A DNA stretch of 64,000 nucleotides, taken from positions 1 through 64,000 of IMG/VR virus record IMGVR_UViG_3300042301_004732. One strand, 5' to 3'. Source of the stretch: a virus. Made by a program: the position numbers and the translations under genes. The notes under the pieces are model-generated. The model was not told where the DNA came from. It saw nothing but the letters and a program-made list of their open reading frames with translations, and did not search any database. Positions 51,772-60,358 of this stretch are shown piece by piece (the stretch's first letter is position 1; every line of letters starts with the position of its first letter).

Positions 51772-52424
51772 TAGGATCAGACTTGCTTCGATATAAGAAA
51801 GATCAGCTTTTTGTATGCCCCGACATGGAGGCTAGTGGACTTAACCTTATTCATACGCTGCCATTTCAAATTGGTTATGTTACTTTTACTTTAGAAAAAA
51901 ATCTAACCAAGCAGAGTCGTTATATTTGGTGGCCGCAGTTACGTATGAGTGCGGACGCTGCTCGAATTACCCGATTTGATTATAATTTTTATAAAGAAAG
52001 GGCAGAAGACCCGAAGAAAGTATTGGAAGAGTTTGAAGATATTCTCTACTCAAAATCTTATAAGTGTGTATCCCAGAACTGGTTAGGGTATGATTCCATG
52101 ATTGTTAATGCTTGGCGGCGGGCACTCGGATTAAAACCCCGATACGATTACCTCTACCAACCCTTTAAAGTTTACGATACTTTATGTTTGTCGCGGGCGA
52201 TTAAAAAGGGTATTAAACCTGACGCAAGTTCTTCAAATGCTTTTCTGGCATGGAGTTACAAAATGCAGAGTATACATCAGAAGGGTTTAAAATGTTCTCT
52301 AGGGGCCATGGGCAAAGAGTTGGGGGTAGAATTTGATGCTGGGAATCTGCACGAGGCACTATCCGATGTTTTATTGAATGTTGAGGTTTTCAGAAAGCAG
52401 ATCTGGCAGTTGGAATTGGTTTGA
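51768..52424 (+). CDS. DnaQ-type 3'-5' proofreading exonuclease
   Basis: 218 residues. DEDDh motifs: D19-x-E21 (PDMEASGLN), NWLGYDSM and HEALSDVLLN (His and Asp). As in epsilon subunits and in PolC, it should proofread for the polymerase. It lies between the PHP-like and polymerase genes, in the order PolC places its exonuclease domain. The TTGACA of the next promoter overlaps its stop. Confidence 0.8.
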   Translation: MIGSDLLRYKKDQLFVCPDMEASGLNLIHTLPFQIGYVTFTLEKNLTKQSRYIWWPQLRMSADAARITRFDYNFYKERAEDPKKVLEEFEDILYSKSYKCVSQNWLGYDSMIVNAWRRALGLKPRYDYLYQPFKVYDTLCLSRAIKKGIKPDASSSNAFLAWSYKMQSIHQKGLKCSLGAMGKELGVEFDAGNLHEALSDVLLNVEVFRKQIWQLELV

Positions 52425-52449
52425 CAAGATAAAGGAAATCGGTTAATAA
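52421..52449 (+). promoter_or_regulatory. Promoter of the HNH endonuclease gene
   Basis: TTGACA (52421-52426), a 17-base spacer and TAATAA (52444-52449), 37 bases from the ATG at 52487 with GGAG in the leader. Here a normal leader is seen, unlike other promoters in the window. Confidence 0.6.
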
Positions 52450-52486
52450 GTAGAATCATAAAATTATAAAGATGGAGAATATTTAG

Positions 52487-54163
52487 ATGAGTGATATTTG
52501 GGATGGGGTTGAAATAAGTGTCAAGCAGGACGTTTCATCAGGAAGAGGTTCTTCTTGGTCTAAAGAAGATGAGAAATTCCTAAGAGATAACCATGATCTT
52601 CTTGGTAGAAAAGAATGCGCCAAAAAACTAGGGAGAACATTTTCGGCAGTTTGCTGTAAAGCTAAAAAGATGGGGTTAAACGTTGATACGAAAATAGATC
52701 AAGGGATTGTAGATTTTCTAAAAGAGAATTATTCCAAATTAGGTCCAGCTAAATGTGCCGAAATCTTGGGAATGCCTAAAAATAAAGTATATTCAATTGC
52801 TACATCCAGAAAAATACATGGTGGAAGAAACTTTGAATGGCATGACTATGAAATTCAATATTTGAAAGACAACGTTTATAAAAAGAGTCTATATGAGATA
52901 TCTTCCTTCTTACAAAGAACACAAAGTAGTATAAAAAATAAACTTCACAAATTAGATATTTTAGAGGATAGAAAATGGAAAGATGAAGAAAATATTTTAT
53001 TTAAAGAAATTTATAGTAAAAAAACTCTAGATGAATTGGTTGATATCTTTAAAAGGACAAAATCCTCCTTACAGGGTCATGCATTCAAATTAGGAATTAC
53101 TGATAAGAATAAAAATTGGTCTGATGAGGATGATTCGTTACTTAAAAAAATTTACCCAACTAAAGAAACTGGTTTTTGTGCAATTTTACTAAAAACAACA
53201 CAAAGAGCAGTTGCTTCTAGAGCGTTTACACTAGGATTAGAAAAAGGTAAAATTGTTTACGAGCAGGATGATATGAAATCATGCTCAAAATGTAAACAAT
53301 ATATACCAATTAATAGCTATTTATTCCAAAATTCTAAGAATTTATATTCAGCGGCCTGCAAAGAATGTCAAAATAAAAAAGCTAAAAATAGGGGAATTAC
53401 TTTCCCCCCAGAACAAGAGACAGAAATAAAAAGATTATTCTCTCTGGGTATGGGATCACCCGAAATCGCCGAAACGACAAAATTTAGTGGTAGATCTAAA
53501 ATATCTCAGTTTTTAAAACAAAATGGACTCAGAAGGACATCGGCTTTTCGCTTCAAACAGAAATTTAAAGACAGAGTTGGTAAAAAATTTAATTTGTTAA
53601 CCGTTTTAGACAGACATGTTGATGATAAGGGAAGGACTTCGTATACTTGTTTATGCGATTGCGGGAACACAGCAGTGATCAAAGGAGACGGCGTTTTCTC
53701 TGGAAAAACCAGAAGTTGTGGTTGTCTTTTATCCAGAAAGGGTATTGATAACCCGAACTGGGGAGGTGCCGGGGAGATATCGGGTCAAGTATTTTCTTCA
53801 ATTAGGGGTGGTGCGGCATCTAGAAATTTAGAATTTAATATAAGTGTCGAATATATTTGGGATTTATTTCTAAAACAAAATAGAAAATGTGCCATCTCTG
53901 GATTAGATTTATGTTTCGCTATAAATGACCAAGAAAAAACAGCCTCATTAGATAGAATTGATTCTAACCTTGGATATACCCAACAAAATATTCAATGGGT
54001 TCATAAATATGTGAATTTTCTCAAACGCGAAATACACGATATTGATTTTTTTACTATTGTAAAACATGTTTATGAGTTTAAAAAATTGAATGAATATAGC
54101 CCAAGCGATTTATTAGAAGCGTTTAAACAAAGCCCCTATTTTTCTAGATTTAATAATGAATAA
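52487..54163 (+). CDS. HNH homing endonuclease with five HTH repeats
   Basis: 558 residues. Five helix-turn-helix units (about 22-64, 69-110, 116-158, 163-204, 209-251) repeat every 46-47 residues, with Trp at 24, 118, 164 and 211. A CxxC-type zinc segment (CSKC...CKEC, 266-294) follows, then a further HTH, a GKKFNLLTVLDRHVD...CDCGN...TRSCGC segment seen in other phage endonucleases, and the HNH itself (CAISGLDL, SLDRIDSNLGYTQQN). It interrupts the PolIII genes and has its own promoter. A selfish nuclease. Confidence 0.8.
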   Translation: MSDIWDGVEISVKQDVSSGRGSSWSKEDEKFLRDNHDLLGRKECAKKLGRTFSAVCCKAKKMGLNVDTKIDQGIVDFLKENYSKLGPAKCAEILGMPKNKVYSIATSRKIHGGRNFEWHDYEIQYLKDNVYKKSLYEISSFLQRTQSSIKNKLHKLDILEDRKWKDEENILFKEIYSKKTLDELVDIFKRTKSSLQGHAFKLGITDKNKNWSDEDDSLLKKIYPTKETGFCAILLKTTQRAVASRAFTLGLEKGKIVYEQDDMKSCSKCKQYIPINSYLFQNSKNLYSAACKECQNKKAKNRGITFPPEQETEIKRLFSLGMGSPEIAETTKFSGRSKISQFLKQNGLRRTSAFRFKQKFKDRVGKKFNLLTVLDRHVDDKGRTSYTCLCDCGNTAVIKGDGVFSGKTRSCGCLLSRKGIDNPNWGGAGEISGQVFSSIRGGAASRNLEFNISVEYIWDLFLKQNRKCAISGLDLCFAINDQEKTASLDRIDSNLGYTQQNIQWVHKYVNFLKREIHDIDFFTIVKHVYEFKKLNEYSPSDLLEAFKQSPYFSRFNNE

Positions 54164-56741
54164 TTTCACTTCCAATTTCTCTAAATATACCATTGAAAAT
54201 TATGGTTACATTCGCCTGCCCGAGATCCGAATTACCGATGAACAGAAGAAAAATCTAAATCTTCCCGATGATGTTTCCAATCTAGAATTTTGCCGCGCAC
54301 TCGCTAGACAAGGCTGGAAAGAGCGCTGCAAACATGTTAAGAAAGAAGATTATCCTAAGTATAAAGAACGCATTGAATACGAACTCGAAATTCTAAACGA
54401 GTTGGGATTCATTGATTACATGTTACTTGTTTGGATGGTTATCAATAAAGCTCGTGAGTTAGGGGTTTTTATTGATTACGGGCGCGGATCAATCGGTGGC
54501 TGTTGTATTGCTTGGTTGTTGAAAATTACTGGGTTCCCCGTCGATCCAATTCGTCACGGCCTCTTCTTTGAACGCTTTGTAAGCAGGGCTCGTAATGGCA
54601 AGAAGATGATCGACGGTAAGTTGTTCTTAAAGGGTGACTTACTGGCCGACGCAGACGTTAACCTAGGTAATGGCAGGGATTTACTAGTTGCTTGGCTCAA
54701 GGAAATTTATCCTAATTGTGTATCTAAGATTTCCAATATCTCTACATTTACCACTAAGATTCTCCTCAAGGACGTTTACAAATCTTTAGAAGAAGTTAAC
54801 GAGGATGAGGCCCGTCGTGTGGCTGATATGATTGAAGTCCGATTCGGGGTCGCTCAATCTATTGATGAAGCATATAAGGAAAGTAAGGAATTCAAACAGT
54901 GGGCGGATGAACACCCCGACACCGTTTCTGTTTGCAAAAGACTATGCGAAACCATGCGCGGCACATCCAGTCACGCTTCCGGTTATCTCGTATCCTTTTA
55001 TGAATTAACTGATTTGATCCCAATTGAGATTAATAAAGAGGGTGATATTGTCAGCTCGTATGATATGAAAATCGTCAGCAATTTTGCGACGAAATTAGAC
55101 CTTCTTTCCCTCACCACAAATGCAATTATTAAACGAGTCGCCGATATTATCCCCGAGAAGATTGATGAGATTAATCTAGATGATGATCCATTTATTTATG
55201 AGAAATTTCAGGATAGTAAACTCCTACCTTATGGTCTTTATCAAATTTCGGCTGATTGCGCATATGGAGTAACAGAAGCGATTAAACCTAAAAATGTTAA
55301 TGAGTTGAGTGACATTAATGCGCTGGCCCGGCCCGGAAGTTTGAGTTATGTAAATTCCTACAAAAACAATAATGCGGAGGCTGTTCATAAAGTATTCGAA
55401 CCCATTCTATCCCAAACCCGTAATGTTCCGCTTTATCAAGAGCAGTTAATGAAAATGTCGGTGGCCATTGGATTTACAAATGAGGAAGCAGAGGTGATTC
55501 GTAAAATTGTAGGTAAGAAGGACTTGCAAAAAGTAAAGGAATGGGAAAAGAAAATTTATGATAAGTGCGAGGAAAAGGGGTTTGATAAAACTGTAGCCGA
55601 CGCGATTTGGAAGCTTCTAAACGAGTCAGCTTCGTATTCATTCAACAAGGCGCATTCTATCTCGACATCCTATCTATCCGCATTAACGGTATATTTGAAA
55701 TATAAATATCCCTTGGAATGGTATTGGTCTTGTCTCGTTGGAACAAAAGATTTGGCTAACCCCTTAGAAGAAATTACTGCGATTCAAAAAGAACTAGAAA
55801 TTTTCGGTATTAAACTACTCCCTCCAGATATTATTAAGAGTGAGTATGATTATACCATGGAGAATGGGGGTATTCGAACGGGATTAAGCAGTGTTCGAAA
55901 TCTTTCGGATGCCAATCTAGAGCGGTTAAAGTCTTTCAGGGCGACTGTTACTAATAAATTCGATCTCTTCCTAAGTATTCAGAATGCAAAGTTACCGCTA
56001 GGTGTTGTATCCTCTCTTATTCTAAGTGGCGGGTTCGACAGTGTTTCTAATTCAGGAAGAAATAAAACGTTACTCGATTTCGAAATATGGAATGAGCTGA
56101 CACCCAGAGAATTACCCATCATTAACAATCTCGGCTCTCGCTTCAATTTTGACTTAATTGAGATTCTGAAACGGGCCTCCACCGACCTGAAGGACGAAAA
56201 AGGCAAACCGCTGATTAAAGAATCCCGCCTGAATACCCTCCGAACCAAGACTAAACCGTATATTTTAAAGTTCAAATATAATGAACGCTTCAGCGACCTA
56301 ACGACTTATTTGGCCGAAAATCATTACCTCGGCTTCTCCTACTCTCACACTCTGAAAGGCATTTACAGCAAACATATAAACAACCTTCTGAGCTTAAAAG
56401 AACTCCGAACCGCCCCGGACAGAAAGGAAAATTACATCTCCGTAGTTCAGATCGGAGAGGTCGAGAAGAGAACCAGTCGGAATAAAAAAGAGTATGTCCG
56501 GTATACTCTGAAAGACGATTCAGACAGTTTGACCGTTATGGATTTCCAACTTGACAATCGGGGCGGAAAGAAGTTTTCTGAAGATATGATTTGCGTCTTT
56601 CATGTCTCAAAAAAGAAAACTGAAACTGGGGATTTCTTATATTTTGTCTCTGACATCGTGGAGCAAGAAGTCCCGACCGTCTTGAAAACGAGTGTTGTGA
56701 GGAAAGAACTGGAAGACAAGCAAAGCAAGGAAAATAAATAA
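54156..56741 (+). CDS. dnaE: DNA polymerase III alpha catalytic protein (DnaE-like)
   Basis: 861 residues. The nucleotidyltransferase core is intact: DYGRGSIGG (108-115), DADV (D165, D167), and KLDLL (D315), the three catalytic aspartates. SSHASGYLVS, KIVGKKD and SFNKAHSISTSYLSALTVYLK are the usual finger/thumb segments. The C-terminal ~130 residues include VVQIGEVEKR...RYTLKDDSDSLTVMDF, an OB-fold. The N-terminal PHP domain is absent and encoded separately. The start overlaps the end of the HNH gene. Confidence 0.9.
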   Translation: MNNFTSNFSKYTIENYGYIRLPEIRITDEQKKNLNLPDDVSNLEFCRALARQGWKERCKHVKKEDYPKYKERIEYELEILNELGFIDYMLLVWMVINKARELGVFIDYGRGSIGGCCIAWLLKITGFPVDPIRHGLFFERFVSRARNGKKMIDGKLFLKGDLLADADVNLGNGRDLLVAWLKEIYPNCVSKISNISTFTTKILLKDVYKSLEEVNEDEARRVADMIEVRFGVAQSIDEAYKESKEFKQWADEHPDTVSVCKRLCETMRGTSSHASGYLVSFYELTDLIPIEINKEGDIVSSYDMKIVSNFATKLDLLSLTTNAIIKRVADIIPEKIDEINLDDDPFIYEKFQDSKLLPYGLYQISADCAYGVTEAIKPKNVNELSDINALARPGSLSYVNSYKNNNAEAVHKVFEPILSQTRNVPLYQEQLMKMSVAIGFTNEEAEVIRKIVGKKDLQKVKEWEKKIYDKCEEKGFDKTVADAIWKLLNESASYSFNKAHSISTSYLSALTVYLKYKYPLEWYWSCLVGTKDLANPLEEITAIQKELEIFGIKLLPPDIIKSEYDYTMENGGIRTGLSSVRNLSDANLERLKSFRATVTNKFDLFLSIQNAKLPLGVVSSLILSGGFDSVSNSGRNKTLLDFEIWNELTPRELPIINNLGSRFNFDLIEILKRASTDLKDEKGKPLIKESRLNTLRTKTKPYILKFKYNERFSDLTTYLAENHYLGFSYSHTLKGIYSKHINNLLSLKELRTAPDRKENYISVVQIGEVEKRTSRNKKEYVRYTLKDDSDSLTVMDFQLDNRGGKKFSEDMICVFHVSKKKTETGDFLYFVSDIVEQEVPTVLKTSVVRKELEDKQSKENK

Positions 56742-56744
56742 ATC

Positions 56745-57266
56745 ATGAGTGATAACCCGTTGTATAGTGATGTTAAAATTGATGGAAAGCCCTATCAGAA
56801 GGGCGACTACGCCAAATATGCCGTTTGGAACGATAAGGAAATTAAAGGTTTCTTTGGTGAGAACCGATGGCTTTCTAATTTTTGGCCCGTAAATATTTTT
56901 GGCTTTCCATCGGTTGAAAACGCATATATGGCGGCGAAGATCGTTCTGGGCGACAGAGAGTATTTTAAGACCTGTTCCCCGACCGAGGCTAAGAAGAATT
57001 GGAGGAAGTTCAAACTTAAAGACGCCGCCCCGTCTGATTGGGATGCGCGAAAATTTGATGTTATGAGTCGGTGTATTTTCGAGAAGTTTTTGGTAGATTT
57101 GGAATTACGCTCAAAATTGCTGAATACTAGAGACAAATATTTGGAGGAGTTAAATTTTTGGGGTGATACTTACTGGGGCGTAGATATTAAAAAGGGTGGG
57201 AAAAATAATCTTGGGAAAATACTTATGGGGGTCAGAGACTTCTGGAAGAATCAAAATAAGGTTTGA
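56745..57266 (+). CDS. NADAR domain protein (YbiA-like)
   Basis: 173 residues. Pattern FFGENRWLSNFWPV, PSVENAYMAAKIVLGD, WRKFKLKD, KFDVMSRCIFEKF and WGDTYWG...GGKNNLGKILMGVRDFW is characteristic of the NADAR/YbiA superfamily. Some members hydrolyse N-glycosidic bonds in nucleotide or ADP-ribose-type substrates, and some reverse DNA ADP-ribosylation. In a phage this could undo NAD- or ADP-ribose-based host defence. That is inference; the catalytic residues were not individually checked against a structure. Confidence 0.75.
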   Translation: MSDNPLYSDVKIDGKPYQKGDYAKYAVWNDKEIKGFFGENRWLSNFWPVNIFGFPSVENAYMAAKIVLGDREYFKTCSPTEAKKNWRKFKLKDAAPSDWDARKFDVMSRCIFEKFLVDLELRSKLLNTRDKYLEELNFWGDTYWGVDIKKGGKNNLGKILMGVRDFWKNQNKV

Positions 57267-57320
57267 CAACTATGAGCGAATGCGAATAACTTTCCGCCCG
57301 AGCGGAGCGAGTAAGGAAAT

Positions 57321-57494
57321 ATGAGAAATCCCAAAATAATTCACCACAGAGACGGAACGCGCACTCTCATTTATACTGTCTCCCGCCTGACAAAGCCTTG
57401 GGCCTTCAAAGGAGCAGAATCTGCCATTCGTGCTTTGGCTGGGGATGCCATCAGAAAGACGGATAAAATTAAGATCAAAGGGAGTAAGTCATGA
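57321..57494 (+). CDS. Hypothetical protein
   Basis: 57 residues, read directly from the sequence. SD-like AAGGAA sits just before the ATG, and the stop overlaps the next start (ATGA). Basic and unrecognised. A TCCGC-CCGA-GCGGA hairpin lies at 57291-57304 upstream. Confidence 0.5.
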   Translation: MRNPKIIHHRDGTRTLIYTVSRLTKPWAFKGAESAIRALAGDAIRKTDKIKIKGSKS

Positions 57495-57691
57495 AGAACC
57501 CGTATGTTTTAGGCCGAGAGGCCCAAGATAGGGACATTCCGGACAATCTGAACCCCTACTGGAATGCATGGGAAAGAAAACAGAGGTATTCTTGGTCTTC
57601 CGGGTGGTTCGACCGAGATATGAAAATTTGGCGGCAATTCGGCTTAAAGTTTGACGAGTATGAGAAAATACGGCAGAAGATTGTCAAATAA
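57491..57691 (+). CDS. Hypothetical protein
   Basis: 66 residues, aromatic (RYSWSSGWFDRDMKIW), overlapping the previous gene by ATGA. Not recognised. Confidence 0.5.
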   Translation: MKNPYVLGREAQDRDIPDNLNPYWNAWERKQRYSWSSGWFDRDMKIWRQFGLKFDEYEKIRQKIVK

Positions 57692-57694
57692 CTT

Positions 57695-57940
57695 ATGATT
57701 GTCAAAATCCGAAATACAAAACCGTCTTGGCAAAAGCATGTCGGGACTTGGGTTGAACTCTTTGAGGAAAATTCCGATTGGGACGGCTCGCCGGAATTTA
57801 TTCGTGCATATGTTGTTAAAATAACGGAGAAAGGCGTGTGGTTTAGCAGGCAGGAAGACTGGGCGAATGATAATATCTACTGGGTCGCATTTAAGAAAAT
57901 AAAGGGCTATTGGAAATACGAAGGGGACTCTTCCGTATGA
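57695..57940 (+). CDS. Hypothetical protein
   Basis: 81 residues, Trp-rich, beta-like pattern (IVKIRNTKPSWQKHVGTWVE). It overlaps the next gene by ATGA. Not recognised. Confidence 0.5.
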   Translation: MIVKIRNTKPSWQKHVGTWVELFEENSDWDGSPEFIRAYVVKITEKGVWFSRQEDWANDNIYWVAFKKIKGYWKYEGDSSV

Positions 57941-58170
57941 AATTCATTCATAGAGGTTGCAGTATTGATGTTCACCGGGAGAAATCCCTCGGAGGTTGGT
58001 CGGAAGTGTATTGGTCACTATTTAGTCCGAACGGTTATGAAATCACCTCTGGTTTCGGCGGCGGGACAGTTCGAGAAATGGTCAGAGAAATGAGGGAAAC
58101 CGCTGATGTTTTTCTTGACAAGTTCGAGGGAAATTCTCAGTCTTGGGATGTCTATCTAAGAGAAGGGTGA
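57937..58170 (+). CDS. Hypothetical protein
   Basis: 77 residues from the ATG at 57937. Beta-type start followed by a helix (VREMVREMRETADVFLDKF). Not recognised. Confidence 0.5.
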   Translation: MKFIHRGCSIDVHREKSLGGWSEVYWSLFSPNGYEITSGFGGGTVREMVREMRETADVFLDKFEGNSQSWDVYLREG

Positions 58171-58173
58171 AAA

Positions 58174-58458
58174 ATGAAAGAAAAGCTAAACAAAAAATAC
58201 TTCGAACTCATCTGTCATATTGAAAAACACTTAACCGAAGAGGATTCCGAGAGTTTTGCCGCATTTCTCTCGGAAATCTCCGCCCTTGAGACTCCGACTT
58301 CAACCCCGCGCTCCACTGAAATTCCGAAGGAGGTCCGAATTGGTGATGAATTTGAGGAATTTAAGCGATTTTTGGAATTATCCGAGAAGATGAGAATACC
58401 GCCGCCAGATAGTGACAATACCGTCTATGGCCCGCCCCCGTTTGGTTTTGATCGTTAA
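58174..58458 (+). CDS. Hypothetical protein
   Basis: 94 residues with a helical first half and a proline-rich middle and end (SALETPTSTPRSTEIPKE, PPPDSDNTVYGPPPFG). Not recognised. Confidence 0.5.
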   Translation: MKEKLNKKYFELICHIEKHLTEEDSESFAAFLSEISALETPTSTPRSTEIPKEVRIGDEFEEFKRFLELSEKMRIPPPDSDNTVYGPPPFGFDR

Positions 58459-58469
58459 AAAATAAAATT

Positions 58470-58832
58470 ATGAATAAGAATAGAGAAATTAAATTACGAG
58501 TTTGGTGTGTTCTAAATGGAATCGGAAGATTTTATACCCTCGCATTGGAAGAATATGGATCGTTCAATTTCGACATTCTTGATGACAAGCCCGTCTTTCA
58601 GGAGTGGACCGGGTTGAAAGATCGGAAAGGCAAAGAAATTTATGAGGGCGATATCGTGAATACAAACGGCGGGAATCATGTAATCGAATGGCGCGGGGCG
58701 GGCTTTGCTTGCACTTGGAGCGATTACAATCTGGATTCCTGTTGGTTCATGGGTGGCGGGCCGGTTGTCGTCGGGAATATTTTTGAGAATGCGGAATTGG
58801 CAGACAGAGCACGGAAGGGGCCGACTAAATAA
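58470..58832 (+). CDS. YopX family protein (paralogue 3)
   Basis: 120 residues, shortest of the three copies. REIKLRVWC at the start, FQEWTGLKDRKGKEIYEGDIV in the middle and VGNIFENAEL near the end give the YopX signature. Function unknown for the family. Confidence 0.85.
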   Translation: MNKNREIKLRVWCVLNGIGRFYTLALEEYGSFNFDILDDKPVFQEWTGLKDRKGKEIYEGDIVNTNGGNHVIEWRGAGFACTWSDYNLDSCWFMGGGPVVVGNIFENAELADRARKGPTK

Positions 58833-58848
58833 TTTAAAATCATTCGTT

Positions 58849-59127
58849 ATGAAATTAGAAGACCTACAAGAAATCTGTTGTTTTAAAAACCATTCTTTCT
58901 ACCGTATTCCAGGCAGAAAAGATTTGACGTTTGTAAAACTCCCTGAAGGTGAGGATATATTAAGGGTTAAAATTTTTAATTATTTGAAGTCCGAAGGCTT
59001 TATGGATGGAATAGATAGGAAACTTTTTGGCGGGAGGGGGCATGTTTTAGGTTTTAAATTTGAAAAACTTTCCGAAGTCTGGAAATACGAAAAGGACAAG
59101 CGGGATGATTTTCCGACTATTTTATGA
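58849..59127 (+). CDS. Hypothetical protein
   Basis: 92 residues from the ATG at 58849, helix-strand pattern with KIFNYLKSEGF in the middle. It overlaps the next gene by ATGA. Not recognised. Confidence 0.5.
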   Translation: MKLEDLQEICCFKNHSFYRIPGRKDLTFVKLPEGEDILRVKIFNYLKSEGFMDGIDRKLFGGRGHVLGFKFEKLSEVWKYEKDKRDDFPTIL

Positions 59128-59435
59128 ATTATAAAGAAGATAAGACGGAGATTAAGAGCATGAAAGAATATGTAGAACCGCTGGAAGTGAAAGTTACCAA
59201 AATCGGTAAGAAATGGCACTGCCGTCTTTTCAAGCTTGGAAAACTCTTTGATGAATCCTCTTGTGAACAGCGGTCGGATATCAGTCGTTGCTGCCGAGAT
59301 ATGCTCCGATGGTATGACAAAATGGGGAATGAACCCTATTCGAAATGGGCTGATTGGTCACGGCATAATAATGAAGAGGGCTATCGACAGAACTATATGG
59401 AAACAGGTAAAATTGTAAATCATATCAAATCATGA
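59124..59435 (+). CDS. Hypothetical protein
   Basis: 103 residues. KVTKIGKKWHCRLFKLGKLF resembles a short beta-barrel found in small phage proteins, and SCEQRSDISRCCRDMLRW adds a Cys-rich helix. Overlaps the next gene by ATGA. Confidence 0.55.
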   Translation: MNYKEDKTEIKSMKEYVEPLEVKVTKIGKKWHCRLFKLGKLFDESSCEQRSDISRCCRDMLRWYDKMGNEPYSKWADWSRHNNEEGYRQNYMETGKIVNHIKS

Positions 59436-59683
59436 GCAGACTAAAAGAAATACAGAAATTGTTAGTTTCGGATGATTCTGTCTATCGGTTGGCGAAATAC
59501 CTTTGTAACGATCCGGACAGCCGCCGATTGGAAGTTTTCGGGAATCAGGTCTGGTTAATTAATCAGAAGAAGGGGCGGTCGGGCGCGATCCGAACTTGCA
59601 TTTGGTCCCCGCAATTTGACGAACCGAGTATCCCGGAATATGATTCTGAATTCGGAGAGGATTTAAGAGTATTTAAGAGATAA
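59432..59683 (+). CDS. Hypothetical protein
   Basis: 83 residues, beta-type centre (LEVFGNQVWLINQKKG), acidic tail. Not recognised. Confidence 0.5.
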   Translation: MSRLKEIQKLLVSDDSVYRLAKYLCNDPDSRRLEVFGNQVWLINQKKGRSGAIRTCIWSPQFDEPSIPEYDSEFGEDLRVFKR

Positions 59684-59687
59684 AATT

Positions 59688-59882
59688 ATGAAAAAATATA
59701 CCAAATATTTTACACCTAAAAAAATTGCCGCTGGATTTATTTTTGTCGGAGGTTTTATTTCGGCAATGCATTTCTGGCAGGTGAGAGTAGAACAGGTAGG
59801 TCTTCTTGATTATCTTATCGGACTGGTAATTTATGCCCTATGTTCTGGCGTTTCGAAAGCAATGTCGGAGGACAAGGATTGA
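59688..59882 (+). CDS. Two-pass membrane protein, small
   Basis: 64 residues. Segments at about 11-27 (IAAGFIFVGGFISAMHF) and 37-53 (LLDYLIGLVIYALCSGV) look like membrane helices with a short loop. Function unknown. Its stop overlaps the next TTG start. Confidence 0.5.
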   Translation: MKKYTKYFTPKKIAAGFIFVGGFISAMHFWQVRVEQVGLLDYLIGLVIYALCSGVSKAMSEDKD

Positions 59883-60358
59883 TTCCGGTATTCCAAAAAG
59901 TAGTCGATCCGGGTAAAGGTGATTGTTGGCGGTGCTGCATTGCGTCAATTTTAGAATTGAATGTGGATTGTGTTCCGAACTTCGTAGGTGAGTCCGACCA
60001 CTCAAAAGGCATTCTAGCCGAAGATTTGGTTCGTAAGTGGCTGAAAGACAGAGGACTATTCCTTTTAGAGATATTCCTTTGGAATGATCGTCCTTGGGAT
60101 CACGTTCTGAATTGGATTCACCTTGACGGCTCGTTCTGCATTATGTCCGTCCCTTCTCAGAAGTATCCAAAAGGCACCCATGCAGTCGTTGGGCAATTTC
60201 AGAAGGTCAAGGGCAGCACAGAGTTGGTAATCGTCCACGACCCCAACCCCGGAAACGCTCCGTATGGAGAGGTCAACCCGTCCCGCATTCAGTTCATTCT
60301 ACCCTTCTTCCCCTCCGTACGGCCTGTCTTAACGAGAAATTCCCAAGATTGTCCTTGA
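59879..60358 (+). CDS. Papain-like/C39-like fold protein
   Basis: 159 residues from the TTG at 59879 in a TTGA overlap; an ATG at 59840 in frame is an alternative. GDCWRCCIASILELNVDCVPNF near the start, with a Cys-rich first helix, and a later GTHAVVGQFQ...LVIVHDPNP resemble a papain-like or C39-type peptidase fold with Cys and His roles. Members in phages have unknown roles. The next promoter's -35 box overlaps the stop. Confidence 0.5.
   Translation: MIPVFQKVVDPGKGDCWRCCIASILELNVDCVPNFVGESDHSKGILAEDLVRKWLKDRGLFLLEIFLWNDRPWDHVLNWIHLDGSFCIMSVPSQKYPKGTHAVVGQFQKVKGSTELVIVHDPNPGNAPYGEVNPSRIQFILPFFPSVRPVLTRNSQDCP

Noticed and set aside
54156-56741. Intein or intron interpretation of the HNH insertion in the polymerase genes
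   Set aside because: The HNH gene has its own promoter and start and stop, and the flanking proteins end and begin cleanly, so a free-standing gene explains it.
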